Positions 9,360 to 18,613 of a stretch of 64,000 nt of DNA are shown here, in pieces. Origin of the DNA: Sandaracinus amylolyticus (GTDB lineage: Bacteria > Myxococcota_A > Polyangia > Polyangiales > Sandaracinaceae); contig NZ_CP011125.1 in NCBI RefSeq assembly GCF_000737325.1, positions 8,246,001 through 8,310,000 on the forward strand, written 5' to 3'. The notes beneath the pieces were generated by a model. That model made no database searches, was not told where the DNA came from, and worked only from the letters and a program-made list of their open reading frames with translations. Each line of letters begins with the position of its first letter. The stretch's first letter is position 1. The position numbers and the translations under genes are program-made.

Positions 9360-10838
9360 TTGGCACGTCCGTTCCGCGTCTACGACACGCTCCGTCGATC
9401 GATCGTCCCGTTCGCTCCGCGCCGCCCCGGGCACGTCGGGCTCTACGTCTGCGGCATGACCACCTACGACCACGCGCACGTCGGGCACGCGCGCGCGATG
9501 GTCGTGTTCGACGCGTTCGTGCGCTACCTGCGCGACGCCGGCTGGGACGTCACGTACGTCCGCAACCACACCGACGTCGACGACAAGATCATCCGGCGCG
9601 CGCTCGCGAACGACGAAGATCCGCTCGCGCGCGCCTCGCGCTTCGTCGACGCGTTCGACGCGGACATGCACGCGCTCGGGCTCGTCGCGCCCGACGCCGC
9701 GCCGCGCGTGACCGAGAGCATCGACGCGATCGTCGCGATGATCGATGCGCTGATCGCGCGCGGTCACGCGTACGTCGCGCCGAGCGGCGACGTCTGGTTC
9801 TCGCTCGCGTCGGCGCCCTCGTACGGCGCGCTCTCGAACCGACGCGGCGACGCCATCGAGGCGAGCGCGGACGTCGACACGGGCAAGCGCGATCGCCGCG
9901 ACTTCGCGCTGTGGAAGGCCGCGCGCCCGGGCGAGCCGAGCTGGAGCGCGCCCTTCGGTCGCGGACGTCCGGGGTGGCACATCGAGTGCTCGGCCATGGC
10001 GCACGAAGCGCTCGGTGACGCGCTCGACATCCACGGCGGTGGGCTCGATCTCGTCTTCCCTCATCACGAGAACGAGATCGTGCAGTCGGAGTGCGTGCAC
10101 GGCGCGCCATACGCGGGGCACTGGATGCACAACGGCCTGCTCACCACCTCGAGCGGCGCGAAGATCGCGCGCAGCGAGGGCAACGGCGCGACGATCCGCG
10201 ACGTGCTCGCGCGCGTGCCCGCGGAGGCGCTGCGCTTCGCGTACCTGCGCGCGCACTATCGCTCGCCGCTCGCGTGGGACGAGCGCACGATCGACGACGC
10301 GCTCTCGCACCTCGCGCGGCTCTACGCGGCCATCGAGAGCGCGCACGCGCTCGGCGGCGAGGGCGATCCCGATCGCGCCGCGACCGAGCTCGGCGCCGAC
10401 GCACGGGAGACGCTCGAGCTCGCACGCAGGTTCGAGACGCGCGTGATCGAAGCGCTCGACGACGACTTCCACACGCCGCGCGCCCTCGCCTGCACGATCG
10501 AGCTCGCGCGCGCGCTGCAGCGCCTCACCGCGCTGCCTCGCGCGTCGAAACGAGGCGGGCCCATCGCGCGGGTCGCGCTCGATGCGCTCGACGTCGTGAG
10601 GCGCGCGCTCGGCCTGCTGACGTCGACGCCCGAGGCGCTCCACGAGGAGGTGCGTCGCAAGGTGCTGCCGGCGCGTGGGCTCGATGCGCGCACCATCGAC
10701 GCGCGGATCGCGGCGCGCGACGCGGCCCGTGCGGGGGGCGCGTGGGACGACGCCGACGCCATCCGCGCCGAGCTCGACGGCTGCGGGATCGACGTGCGGG
10801 ACACGCCCCGCGGCACCGAGTGGCGCGTGCGGCTGTGA
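9360..10838 (+). CDS. cysS: Cysteine--tRNA ligase
   Basis: 492 residues; charges tRNA-Cys in the cytoplasm. The start is TTG 9360, preceded by AGAGG at a spacing of 6, and gives the canonical beginning ARPFRVYDTLRR. Visible hallmarks are zinc ligand Cys31 in LYVCGMTTYDHAH, the HIGH equivalent HVGH (40-43), the second zinc site (IECSAM; PHHENEI) and the tRNA-acceptor GHWMHNG segment. The KMSKS loop is degenerate: KIARS at about 268-272 followed by EGN. The C-terminal part contains the usual anticodon-binding helical region ending in GTEWRVRL. It is convergent with the lipoate-ligase-like gene, whose stop directly abuts. Confidence 0.95.
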   Translation: MARPFRVYDTLRRSIVPFAPRRPGHVGLYVCGMTTYDHAHVGHARAMVVFDAFVRYLRDAGWDVTYVRNHTDVDDKIIRRALANDEDPLARASRFVDAFDADMHALGLVAPDAAPRVTESIDAIVAMIDALIARGHAYVAPSGDVWFSLASAPSYGALSNRRGDAIEASADVDTGKRDRRDFALWKAARPGEPSWSAPFGRGRPGWHIECSAMAHEALGDALDIHGGGLDLVFPHHENEIVQSECVHGAPYAGHWMHNGLLTTSSGAKIARSEGNGATIRDVLARVPAEALRFAYLRAHYRSPLAWDERTIDDALSHLARLYAAIESAHALGGEGDPDRAATELGADARETLELARRFETRVIEALDDDFHTPRALACTIELARALQRLTALPRASKRGGPIARVALDALDVVRRALGLLTSTPEALHEEVRRKVLPARGLDARTIDARIAARDAARAGGAWDDADAIRAELDGCGIDVRDTPRGTEWRVRL

Positions 10839-11744
10839 TCAGCGCCGGGATGCGTCGAGCAGCGCATCGCGCAGCGTGCGCAGCGACGTCACGCCCTCGA
10901 TGACGCCGCGCCCGGGACCGAGCACGTGATCGATCGTCCGACCGATCGCGTGCTCGTCCGGCGCGACGCCGACGAGGTCCGTCTCGAGCGCCTCGATCGC
11001 GCGCTCGTCGGCGAAGAAGTCACCGGCGAAGCGAACACGCGCGAAGCGCCCTTCGTCGTCGAGCGTGGCACCGGCCTCGCCGATGCCGATCGGCACCGGC
11101 GCGGGCGCGCTCCAAGCGCTCACGTCGTCGCGCGCAGAGGGCGGTGGAAGCGCAGTCGGCAACGCGCTCGCGCGGGTGACCGTCGTGCCCGGGAAGCGCG
11201 TCGCGTGGCCCGACGCGATCGCCTCGACCATCGCGTCGAGCTCGCGCGGCGCGATCGATCCCGGTGTGTGCCCGCGGTAGTCCCGCGGCGGCGCGAACGG
11301 CGCGCCGATCGACACGAACGCCTCGATCAGCACATGCCCGTCGTGGTCGCGGTGCCACGCGATCAGCGCGATCGGCGTCTTGCCGCGGCTCAGCCACTCG
11401 CGCCCGAAGTAGAGCACCGGCTCGCCCGCGAGCGTCGTGAGCCCACCGAGGAAGCCGCGGACGTTGCGGTTGAGGATGCGATCGGGCGGGCACTCCATCA
11501 GCGCCGCGGGATGCGGCAAGCCGAGCGCGAGATAGAGCACGCCGAGCCCCATGCGCGCGCTCGGACCACCCGTCGCGCGACGCGGGCCCGAGCCTCGCTG
11601 CCATCGCCCGAGCACGAGCGCGTCGTCGCTCGCGATCGCGCCGTAGAGCGAGACGCCGCCCGCCTGCGTCGTGCCCGCGCCTCGCGCGAGCGCCGTGCGC
11701 GCGTCGACGTCGTGGTCCGCGATCCACGCGAGCGTGGCGCTCAC
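10839..11744 (-). CDS. Lipoate--protein ligase A-like protein
   Basis: 301 residues. Residues about 30-180 resemble the LplA/BPL catalytic fold: LVLGRWQRG near the start, RRATGGPSARMGLGVLYLAL in the place of the RRxSGGGxVxHD motif, and GKTPIALIAWHRDHDGHVLIEAFVSI as the later strands. The lysine expected in the consensus (GxKIxG) is not obvious, so it may attach a different acid or be inactive. The C-terminal part (ATLDDEGRFARVRFAGDFFADERAIEALETDLVG) matches the LplA accessory-domain theme of binding the adenylate. The start ATG overlaps the upstream gene by 4 bases, indicating translational coupling. Assignment is moderate. Confidence 0.5.
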   Translation of the reverse strand: MSATLAWIADHDVDARTALARGAGTTQAGGVSLYGAIASDDALVLGRWQRGSGPRRATGGPSARMGLGVLYLALGLPHPAALMECPPDRILNRNVRGFLGGLTTLAGEPVLYFGREWLSRGKTPIALIAWHRDHDGHVLIEAFVSIGAPFAPPRDYRGHTPGSIAPRELDAMVEAIASGHATRFPGTTVTRASALPTALPPPSARDDVSAWSAPAPVPIGIGEAGATLDDEGRFARVRFAGDFFADERAIEALETDLVGVAPDEHAIGRTIDHVLGPGRGVIEGVTSLRTLRDALLDASRR

Positions 11745-12364
11745 GGATCGGTGCGGAGCGCGACGAACGCCTGCGTGAGCCCGCGCGTCAGCGCTTCGAC
11801 CGCGGCCTCGATCCGCATGAACAGCGCGCGCAGCGAGAGCTCGAGCTCGCTGCCACGTCGCGCGAGGTGCGGCGGCGTCGACGGGCGCTCGTCGCGCGCC
11901 GCGCCCGCTTCGGTCGCGAAGAGCAGCGTGTCCTCGGCCGAGCGTGCACGGCGCGTCACGCCGCGTGATCCCGCGGGCGCCGCGCGCTGCGTCTCGTACC
12001 CTAGCGTCGCGTCGCGCATCCGGCGCGCCTCGCGGTCCTCGAGGTCGATCTCGATCACGCCGCTCCCGCCCTCGCGATCTTCGTCGTCCTCCGCTTCGTA
12101 CGCGAGCTCGAGCACGAGGCGCGGCACCTGATCGCGCGACAGGTCCACCGCGACGCGCACGATGCGCGCGAGGCGCCCGTCTTCGTCGCGCACCTCGCTG
12201 CCGACGCGCAGGAACGGCAGCTCCTGCACCACGACGAGCGCGTCGTCGCGGCGTCGCGCCACCGTCGTCACGATCGGACGATCCACGCCGGCGATCCGCA
12301 GTCGCGCGCGCTCTCCGGCGCCGGGGTGCGGGAACGAGGGACGCGAGTGGCGGGCGCTCTGCAT
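11741..12364 (-). CDS. Hypothetical protein coupled to the lipoate-ligase-like gene
   Basis: 207 residues with no family I recognise. Residues 20-95 read as a small beta-barrel-like domain (ARLRIAGVDRPIVTTVARR; LPFLRVGSEVRDEDGRLARIVRVAVDL; LVLELAYE), superficially like PilZ-type barrels but without their RxxxR motif. A charged middle and an amphipathic C-terminal helix (LELSLRALFMRIEAAVEALTRGLTQ) follow. The stop codon overlaps the next start by 4 bases, so the two genes form a unit. Confidence 0.6.
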   Translation of the reverse strand: MQSARHSRPSFPHPGAGERARLRIAGVDRPIVTTVARRRDDALVVVQELPFLRVGSEVRDEDGRLARIVRVAVDLSRDQVPRLVLELAYEAEDDEDREGGSGVIEIDLEDREARRMRDATLGYETQRAAPAGSRGVTRRARSAEDTLLFATEAGAARDERPSTPPHLARRGSELELSLRALFMRIEAAVEALTRGLTQAFVALRTDP

Positions 12365-12445
12365 GACGAGTCCTCCTGCGTCCGGTTGTCGAGGAGGACG
12401 CGGATCGCGTCCAGAAAACGGCGTGATGACCTATCCTCCGCCGCG

Positions 12446-12820
12446 ATGCGTGGCGTGATGCGCGTGCTCCTCGCGGTGCTGTTCGTGAGCGCCGGCGTGA
12501 TGCACTTCGTGATCGAGCCGACGTTCACCGCGATGGTGCCGCCGTTCCTCCCCGCACCGCGCGTGCTCGTGTGGATCTCGGGCGTCGCGGAGATCGCGCT
12601 CGGTCTCGCGACGCTCGCCCCCCGGCTGCGCCCGTACGCGGGATGGGGGCTCGTCGCGCTGCTGATCGCGGTGTTCCCCGCGAACGTCTACATGGTCTTC
12701 GACGACACGCCCGCGATCGACGCGCCTCGCTGGGCGCTCTGGGCGCGCTTGCCGATCCAGGCGCTGCTCGTCGGCTGGGCGATCTGGGCGACCGAGGCGA
12801 CGAAGCTCGTGCGTCGCTGA
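12446..12820 (+). CDS. DoxX-family small membrane protein
   Basis: 124 residues with four hydrophobic segments. The N-terminal VLLAVLFVSAGVMHFVI and the central ISGVAEIALGLATLAPRLRPYAGWGLVALLIAVFPANVYM are typical of the DoxX/DUF4870-like four-helix membrane family. The role is unknown; DoxX relatives are linked to thiol or oxidative stress. ATG 12446 was chosen; the ATG four codons later is possible. It is divergent from the hypothetical gene ending at 12364. Confidence 0.75.
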   Translation: MRGVMRVLLAVLFVSAGVMHFVIEPTFTAMVPPFLPAPRVLVWISGVAEIALGLATLAPRLRPYAGWGLVALLIAVFPANVYMVFDDTPAIDAPRWALWARLPIQALLVGWAIWATEATKLVRR

Positions 12821-12864
12821 TCGCGCTTGCGCGTCGCGCCCCGGCTGGGCACGGTCGACGTGTC

Positions 12865-14079
12865 GTGAGCGCGCAGCACGAGCTCGAGACCACCGCGCGG
12901 AGCCTGCTCGAGCTCGCGGAGCGCGCGCAGGCGCAGCGGCCCTCGGAGGCGCTGGTGCTCGCGGATGGCGCCGAGACGGTCGCGCGGGCGTCGGGCGCGC
13001 GCACGATCGAGCTGCGCGCCGCGCGTCTGGGCGCGCTGGTGGCGTACGCGCGCGGCGATCTCGATCACGCCGAGCAGCGCTTCCAGCGCGCGTCGGACGC
13101 GGCGCGCGCAGCGGGAGATCCGCTCGCCGCGGCGCGCAACGAGGCGAGCGTCGCGTTCCTCGCCTACGATCGCGGCGAGCCCGCGCGCGCGCACGATCGA
13201 CTGTCGCGCGCGAGCCGATCGCTGGACGCGCTGCCCGCGGACGATCGCGGCGTGCAGCGCATGCGCGCGGTGCTCGACGGGTACTCCGGGAACCTCGCGC
13301 GCCAAGGCGGCGCGCTCGACGTCGCGCGGGCGCGCTATCGCGCGGCGCTCACCAACGCCGAGGCCGGCGATGCCGCGATGCTGGCGATGGATCTCGGCGC
13401 GACCGAGCTCGCCGCGGGCCACCACGACGACGCAGCGCTCTGGCTCGCGCGTGCATCACGGGGCCTCGACGCGCTCGAGAGCGGGCCCGCCCACACGCTG
13501 CTCGCGCCGCTCGTCGCGCACTATCACGCGCTGCTCGCGCTGATCACGGCGCGCGGGGGCGACGTCGAGATCGAGGGGGCCGCGTCCCTCGCGCCGATCC
13601 GCACCTGGCTCTTCGACGCGACGCGTGGCGGCACCGAGCGCGCGCGGATCGACGCATCGCTGCGACGGCGTCTGGTCACGCTGCGCCGCGATGCGCGCGG
13701 GATCGAGCACGCGCGCTTCGGCGTGAGCCTGCTCGAGCGGCTCGTCGCGCGGAGCGACGATGCGCGCGAGGACGTGACCGTGATCGCGCGCGACGGCAGC
13801 CTCGTCGTGCACGACTCGGTGAGCGCCGACCTGAGCACGCGCGAGCCGCTGCGCCGCATCGTCGAGGCGCTGGTGCACGCGATGTCGCGCGGCGACGCGC
13901 TCTCGCTGGCGGAGATCGTCGCGATCGGCTGGCCCGGCGAGCGCATGCGGGCGAGCGCCGCGAAGAACCGCGCGCACGTCGCGCTGTCGACGCTGCGCTC
14001 GCTCGGGCTGGCGCGCGCGCTGGTCCGAAGCGCGCGCGGCTACGCGCTCGATCCGCGGCGCGTGCGCATCGATCGCTAA
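12865..14079 (+). CDS. TPR-like protein with C-terminal winged-helix domain
   Basis: 404 residues from GTG 12865. Residues 1-230 consist of helical repeats of TPR type (ARLGALVAYARGDLDHAEQRF, ARNEASVAFLAYDRGEPARAHDRL, MDLGATELAAGHHDDAALWLARA). The C-terminal 90 residues (LSLAEIVAIGWPGERMRASAAKNRAHVALSTLRSLGLARAL, then GYALDP) look like the OmpR/SARP-type winged helix used for DNA binding. The layout is that of a cytoplasmic transcription regulator with a protein-interaction module, a type abundant in myxobacteria. Target genes are unknown. Confidence 0.65.
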   Translation: MSAQHELETTARSLLELAERAQAQRPSEALVLADGAETVARASGARTIELRAARLGALVAYARGDLDHAEQRFQRASDAARAAGDPLAAARNEASVAFLAYDRGEPARAHDRLSRASRSLDALPADDRGVQRMRAVLDGYSGNLARQGGALDVARARYRAALTNAEAGDAAMLAMDLGATELAAGHHDDAALWLARASRGLDALESGPAHTLLAPLVAHYHALLALITARGGDVEIEGAASLAPIRTWLFDATRGGTERARIDASLRRRLVTLRRDARGIEHARFGVSLLERLVARSDDAREDVTVIARDGSLVVHDSVSADLSTREPLRRIVEALVHAMSRGDALSLAEIVAIGWPGERMRASAAKNRAHVALSTLRSLGLARALVRSARGYALDPRRVRIDR

Positions 14080-15384
14080 CTAGATCCCGTCGCGCGGCGC
14101 GAGCTCGAGCGCGTAGAGATCGGTGTAGAGCCGCGCTTCGTTCCCGAAGCCCCAGAGGATGCGGCGCCCTTCGGGATCGAGCACCCCCGCGCCGCTCGCG
14201 CGCGGCGGGATCGACGCGGGGAGCTCGACGTGGATCCAGCGCTCCCGACCGCGATCGAGCTCGAGCACCTCGAGCCCGGGCACCGCGGTGCGTCCGTCGC
14301 TCGTTCCGCCCCACACGAAGAGCCTGCGGCCCTCGGGGTCGAGCGCGTACGCGCCGTTGCGGCGCGGCGCGATGCCGTCGCTGCTCGCGAAGAGCTGCTC
14401 CCAGCGCGGCGGATCCGACGCGAGCTCGAGCGCCCACGTGTCGCCGCCGATGTCGAGGTCGCCCGGGCCGACCTGACCAGCGAACACGATCACGCGATCG
14501 TTCGCCGCGTCGAGCGCGTAGTGGAACCCGTAGCGACCTCGCGGCGCCGTGCCTTCGATCGCGAGCTCGGTGAACCCGCCCGACGGCGTGTACGCGTGCA
14601 CGCGGCAGTGGATCCCGAGCGCGCGCGTGTCGGCGCCGCACACCGAGAGCCAGCGATCGCGCGCCGCGTCGTGCACGAGCGCGCCGGTGTAGCTCCCGGG
14701 CGCACCCTCGCTCGACGCCGCGGGCGACACCTCGAGCGTCCCTTCGCCGCCGACGAAGCGCGCGAGGATCGGCGGCGTGTCCAGGCCGGTGTCGGTGATC
14801 GAGGCGCCGCCGAAGTAGAGGATCGCGCCATCGGGCCCGGCCGCGACGCGCCCGCCGGGCGGAGGCGGCGTCCCGCTCACCGCGACGCGCGACCACACGA
14901 GCGTGCCGAGGTCGAGCCGGAACGCATCGGTCGAGGGCGTGAACTGCCGCGGCTGGTACACGAAGCCGCCGTAGAGATGCAGCGCGCGATCGCTGCCGAT
15001 CCACCACGCGAAGTACTCGCGCGCGGGCGGGGCGTCGGGCGTCTCGCTCGGGCTCCACTGCAGCAGCGGCGTCATCGAGAGCGCCTCGACCGTGACGGGC
15101 ACGTCGAGCGCGCCGTGATCGCAGCGCAGCGAGAGCGTGGCGTCGGTCGCGACGTAGCCCGCGCGCACGACGATGCGATCGCCGTCGCGCCACACGTCTG
15201 CGCCGCCGGTGACCGCGACGTCCGCGAGCGTCGCGGCGAGCTCGGCGGACATCGCGATCTCGGCGCGACCCCCGGCCGCGAGCGTCAACGGCTCGAGCTG
15301 CGCGCCGCCGCACACGAGCGGCTCGGGCTCCTCGCAGGCACCGAGACACATCGCGATCGTCAGGAGGAGAGCACGGTACTGCAT
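14080..15384 (-). CDS. Kelch-repeat (beta-propeller) lipoprotein
   Basis: 434 residues with the lipoprotein signal MQYRALLLTIAMCLGAC (lipobox LGAC, residues 14-17). From about residue 120 it shows five to six kelch-type units, each with a double glycine and a spaced Trp (LHLYGGFVYQ, ILYFGGASITDTGLD, LFVWGGTSDGR, RRILWGFGNEAR). A beta-propeller displayed on the envelope is expected. The stop lies directly against the stop of the upstream plus-strand gene. The binding partner is unknown. Confidence 0.8.
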   Translation of the reverse strand: MQYRALLLTIAMCLGACEEPEPLVCGGAQLEPLTLAAGGRAEIAMSAELAATLADVAVTGGADVWRDGDRIVVRAGYVATDATLSLRCDHGALDVPVTVEALSMTPLLQWSPSETPDAPPAREYFAWWIGSDRALHLYGGFVYQPRQFTPSTDAFRLDLGTLVWSRVAVSGTPPPPGGRVAAGPDGAILYFGGASITDTGLDTPPILARFVGGEGTLEVSPAASSEGAPGSYTGALVHDAARDRWLSVCGADTRALGIHCRVHAYTPSGGFTELAIEGTAPRGRYGFHYALDAANDRVIVFAGQVGPGDLDIGGDTWALELASDPPRWEQLFASSDGIAPRRNGAYALDPEGRRLFVWGGTSDGRTAVPGLEVLELDRGRERWIHVELPASIPPRASGAGVLDPEGRRILWGFGNEARLYTDLYALELAPRDGI

Positions 15385-15446
15385 GCGCGCGAACGTGCGC
15401 GTCGCGCCGCTTCGGCGCCGCTTAAGCGACCGCGCGGGACGCGCGA

Positions 15447-16361
15447 TTAATAGCGCGCGACCTTCGGATCGACGCGCGTCGACCACGCCTCGATGCCGCC
15501 CTCGACGTTCCACACGTCGCGGAAGCCCATGCGCACGCAGTGCTCGGCCGCCGCGCGCGACCGCACGCCGTGGTGGCAGTAGAGGACGAGCGTGGTCGCG
15601 CGATCGAGGTCCGCGAGCTTCGCGCGCAGATCCTCGTCGAGCAGCTCGCTCCCCTCGATCTCCGCGATCGCGCGCTCTTCGGGCGTGCGCACGTCGACGA
15701 GCAGGTGCGGCTTTCCGGCGCGCCGCATCTGGTCGAGCTGCTCGACGCTCATGCTCTTCACCTTCGGCGGCGCCGCCGGGTTCGTGATGCGGAAGCCGGT
15801 CGCGCCCGGGCCGCTCACGAAGTCGATCGACACGCCGTCCGCGCGGCGCGCGCTCGCGCGATCCATCGAGAGCCGGAGCGTCACGAGATCGATCACCACG
15901 TCGTCCTCGCGCGGCGCCTCGATGTCGAGCTCGGCGTCGAACGCGCGATCGATCGCGAGCCGCACGTCCGGCTTCGACACGCCCGCGTACTGCCGGAACG
16001 CCGCGACCGCCGCGTCGCTCACGTGCACCTCGGGGATCTCGGTCTCGATCGGTCCCTCGACGCCGAGCATCGGCGCGAGCTCTCCCGCGCGCATCATCTC
16101 GGCCACGATGTCCGCGCCGCCGACGAGCTTCCCGCGCACGTAGAGCTGCGGGATCGTCGGCCACTGCCCGTACTCCTTGATGCCCTCGCGGATCGCCTCG
16201 TCGGCGAGCACGTCGACGGTCAGGTAGTCCTCGAGCAGCTCGTCGAGCACGTCGACGACGCGCGACGAGAACCCGCACCGCGGCGCGCTGCGCGTGCCCT
16301 TCATGAAGAGCACGACGGGGTGGCTCGAGACGATCTCTTCGATGCGCAGACGGATGTCCAT
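15447..16361 (-). CDS. Monothiol glutaredoxin (Grx4/GrxD type) fused to rhodanese domain
   Basis: 304 residues. Residues 1-105 are a monothiol glutaredoxin with the CGFS active site (SAPRCGFSSRVVD, about residue 30) and WPTIPQLYVRGKLVGGADIV, the glutathione- and partner-binding part; such proteins carry or deliver [2Fe-2S] clusters. Residues about 115-200 form a middle domain resembling iron-sulfur biogenesis A-type folds. Residues about 205-300 are a rhodanese domain with active-site Cys in LYCHHGVRS. ATG 16361 gives the standard MDIRLRIEEIVSSHPVVLFMKG start; ATG 16376 would add five residues. A role in iron-sulfur or sulfur transfer is inferred. Confidence 0.88.
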   Translation of the reverse strand: MDIRLRIEEIVSSHPVVLFMKGTRSAPRCGFSSRVVDVLDELLEDYLTVDVLADEAIREGIKEYGQWPTIPQLYVRGKLVGGADIVAEMMRAGELAPMLGVEGPIETEIPEVHVSDAAVAAFRQYAGVSKPDVRLAIDRAFDAELDIEAPREDDVVIDLVTLRLSMDRASARRADGVSIDFVSGPGATGFRITNPAAPPKVKSMSVEQLDQMRRAGKPHLLVDVRTPEERAIAEIEGSELLDEDLRAKLADLDRATTLVLYCHHGVRSRAAAEHCVRMGFRDVWNVEGGIEAWSTRVDPKVARY

Positions 16362-16414
16362 GGCGGCGCGAGTCATGGTGCGGCGGGGGCCCCACGGCAA
16401 CACGCGCCCACGGC

Positions 16415-16984
16415 TCAGGGCGCGCACGCCTCGGTCGCGTTGGCCTCGCACTCCGGCGACATGTCGAGCACCTCGGTGACGCACGTGCCGAGCGTCTCGA
16501 GCTCGGCCGGGCACTCCGATGCGCCGCACAGGATCAGGTCGATCCCGCTCCGACCGGGACACGCGCCCGACTCGACCGCACAGCACGCGAACACCGACCA
16601 GTCGGCCTGGCAGCCCAACGGGTTCGCGCAGCGCACCAGCGCGTCGTTCAGGCAGCGCCCGCACCCCGGGTCGGCCGCGAGGCATGCGTCGCTGCAGTCG
16701 GCCGACGTGCACTCGCCGAGGCACTCGAACGTCTCGCTCCGACATCCCGGTCCCTCGAAGGGCGGAAGCGGTCCGTCACACGTGAGCGCGCCCGCATCGC
16801 GACGCGGACCGGAGTCCCGCGCCGGCATCGAGGCGTCGAGCGTGGCGGGCGGTGCAGCGTCGAGCGCGAGGCCCCCGTCGCGCACCGGGATCGAAGGCGC
16901 GTCGCGCGCCACGTAGCAGCCGGATGCGACCGCGATCACGAAGAGGAATGGAAGACACCACGGGCCGGGACGTCGTGCGCGCAT
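16415..16984 (-). CDS. Cys-rich lipoprotein of unknown function
   Basis: 189 residues. The N-terminus is a lipoprotein signal (LPFLFVIAVASGC, lipobox near residue 23). An Asp/Pro-rich linker follows, then a compact domain with about 18 cysteines (CRSETFECLGECTSADCSD, CGRCLNDALVRC), expected to be disulfide-bonded outside the cytoplasm. It lies 53 bases upstream of the glutaredoxin-rhodanese gene in the same direction. This is a common myxobacterial secreted style; the function is unknown. Confidence 0.7.
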   Translation of the reverse strand: MRARRPGPWCLPFLFVIAVASGCYVARDAPSIPVRDGGLALDAAPPATLDASMPARDSGPRRDAGALTCDGPLPPFEGPGCRSETFECLGECTSADCSDACLAADPGCGRCLNDALVRCANPLGCQADWSVFACCAVESGACPGRSGIDLILCGASECPAELETLGTCVTEVLDMSPECEANATEACAP

Positions 16985-17033
16985 GCCGGGATCGTGCGCG
17001 CGATCGGCTCCGTCAACATCCCCCGACGTGCGG

Positions 17034-18545
17034 TCACCACGGGATGGGCTTGTAATCCTTGAGGAAGAGCCCCCACACGTGCTCGCCCGAGATCAGCCCG
17101 TCGAAGATCGGCGCGACGATGCGCGCCGCTCCGTCGACCACGTCGAGCGGCGGATGGAAGCCGTGCTCCTCGACCTTCTTCGCCGCGATCTCGAGCGGGT
17201 CCTCGTCGGTGATCCACCCGGTGTCGACGCTGTTCATGTGGATCCCGTCCTTCACGTAATCGGCGGCGGACGTGCGCGTCATCATGTTGAGCGCGGCCTT
17301 CGCCATGTTCGTGTGCGGGTGCTTGTCCGTCTTGTGGTCGCGATAGAACTGCCCCTCCATCGCGCTCACGTTGACGACGTGCTTGTCGCGCGTCGGCACG
17401 CGCATCATCAGCGGCTTGAGCCGCGCGTTCAGCACGAACGGCGCGACCGCGTTGACGAGCTGCACCTCCAGCAGCTCGACGCTCGAGACCTCGGCGAGCG
17501 TGAGGCGCCACGAGTTGCGACCGCGCAGATCGACCTGCTGCAGGTCCGCGTCGAGCCTCGCCGCGGGGAAGAGCGCGAGGTCCTGACCGCGATCCTCGGG
17601 CAGCAATTCGAGCTGCGAGAGCGCGGCGGGATCGACGAGGCCCACGTCGCGCGCGAGCTCGCTGCGCTCCTTCACGAGCGTCTCGTGGCGCGCCTTGCGG
17701 TGCTCTTCCCACGACGCGAGCAGCGCGCGCGCAGGCGCGGAGACCGCGTCGTGCCCGGCGCCCTCGAGCTCCATGAGGTGGCGATAGAAGCCGGCCGGAC
17801 GACGCACCGTCTGGCACGCGTTGTTGAGGATGAAGTCGAGGCGCGGGAGCGTCTCGAGCATGCGCGCGCAGAACGCCTCGACGCTCGGCGTGTGGCGCAG
17901 ATCGAGGCCGTGCACCTCGAGGCGATCGCGCCACTGCTCGAAGTCCTCTTCGCGCGTGTAGCGAGCCGCCGCGTCGCGCGGGAAGCGCGTGGTGACGACC
18001 ACGTGCGCGCCGGCGCGCAGCAGCTTGATCGCGGCGTGGTAGCCGATCTTCACGCGCGCTCCGGTGACCAGCGCGACGCGCCCGCGCAGGTCCGCGCTCT
18101 GGTTGCGCTTCTGCCAGTTGAGCTCCGCGCAGGGCTCGCACATCTGGTCGTAGAACGCGTGGACGCGCGTGAACTCGGCCTTGCACACGTAGCACTTGCG
18201 CGCGTCGCGGAGCTCGCGCTGTACGGGCGCGGCCTCGGGCGCACTGCCGGGCAGCAGCGCGGGCGGCGTCACGAACACGGGCGCGCGGCGGAGCGTGCGG
18301 ATGCCGGTCGCGTCGAGCACCTCGTCGTCGGCGCGCCTTCGCTCGTCGCGCTCCTTGCGGCGGAACGCCTTCGCCATCTTGCGCAGCGCCGCGCGGTCGG
18401 GGCGCGAGACGAGCCCCGCCGCCTTCACCAGGCGCTGTCGCGTCTCTTCGTCGACCTCGGCGAGCAGCCCGCGATCCTCGACGATGCGCTCGAGCGTCGC
18501 GATGCACGCCTCGATGTCGGCGCCGGGATGCTGTTCGTCGCTCAC
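17034..18545 (-). CDS. Short-chain dehydrogenase with N-terminal extension and zinc-ribbon-like motif
   Basis: 503 residues from GTG 18545. Residues 1-110 form a charged helical extension. Residues 115-145 contain CYVCKAEF and MCEPCAEL, two CxxC pairs that could bind zinc. A Rossmann-fold SDR domain starts at RVALVTGARVKIGYHAAIKLLRAGAHVVV (GxxxxIG nucleotide-binding motif) and includes the NNAC motif (LDFILNNACQTVRR). An insert of about 100 residues precedes NVSAMEGQFYRDHKTDKHPHTNMAKAALNMM, where Ser and YxxxK-like residues would sit. The same architecture is found in fungal and bacterial SDR proteins of unknown substrate. It is divergent from the TerB gene. Confidence 0.8.
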   Translation of the reverse strand: MSDEQHPGADIEACIATLERIVEDRGLLAEVDEETRQRLVKAAGLVSRPDRAALRKMAKAFRRKERDERRRADDEVLDATGIRTLRRAPVFVTPPALLPGSAPEAAPVQRELRDARKCYVCKAEFTRVHAFYDQMCEPCAELNWQKRNQSADLRGRVALVTGARVKIGYHAAIKLLRAGAHVVVTTRFPRDAAARYTREEDFEQWRDRLEVHGLDLRHTPSVEAFCARMLETLPRLDFILNNACQTVRRPAGFYRHLMELEGAGHDAVSAPARALLASWEEHRKARHETLVKERSELARDVGLVDPAALSQLELLPEDRGQDLALFPAARLDADLQQVDLRGRNSWRLTLAEVSSVELLEVQLVNAVAPFVLNARLKPLMMRVPTRDKHVVNVSAMEGQFYRDHKTDKHPHTNMAKAALNMMTRTSAADYVKDGIHMNSVDTGWITDEDPLEIAAKKVEEHGFHPPLDVVDGAARIVAPIFDGLISGEHVWGLFLKDYKPIPW

Positions 18546-18613
18546 GTGTGCTCACCCACGAACGAAAGGGGGCGGACGCACTAGCACGCACCGATGTTGT
18601 ACGCTCGCGGCCC

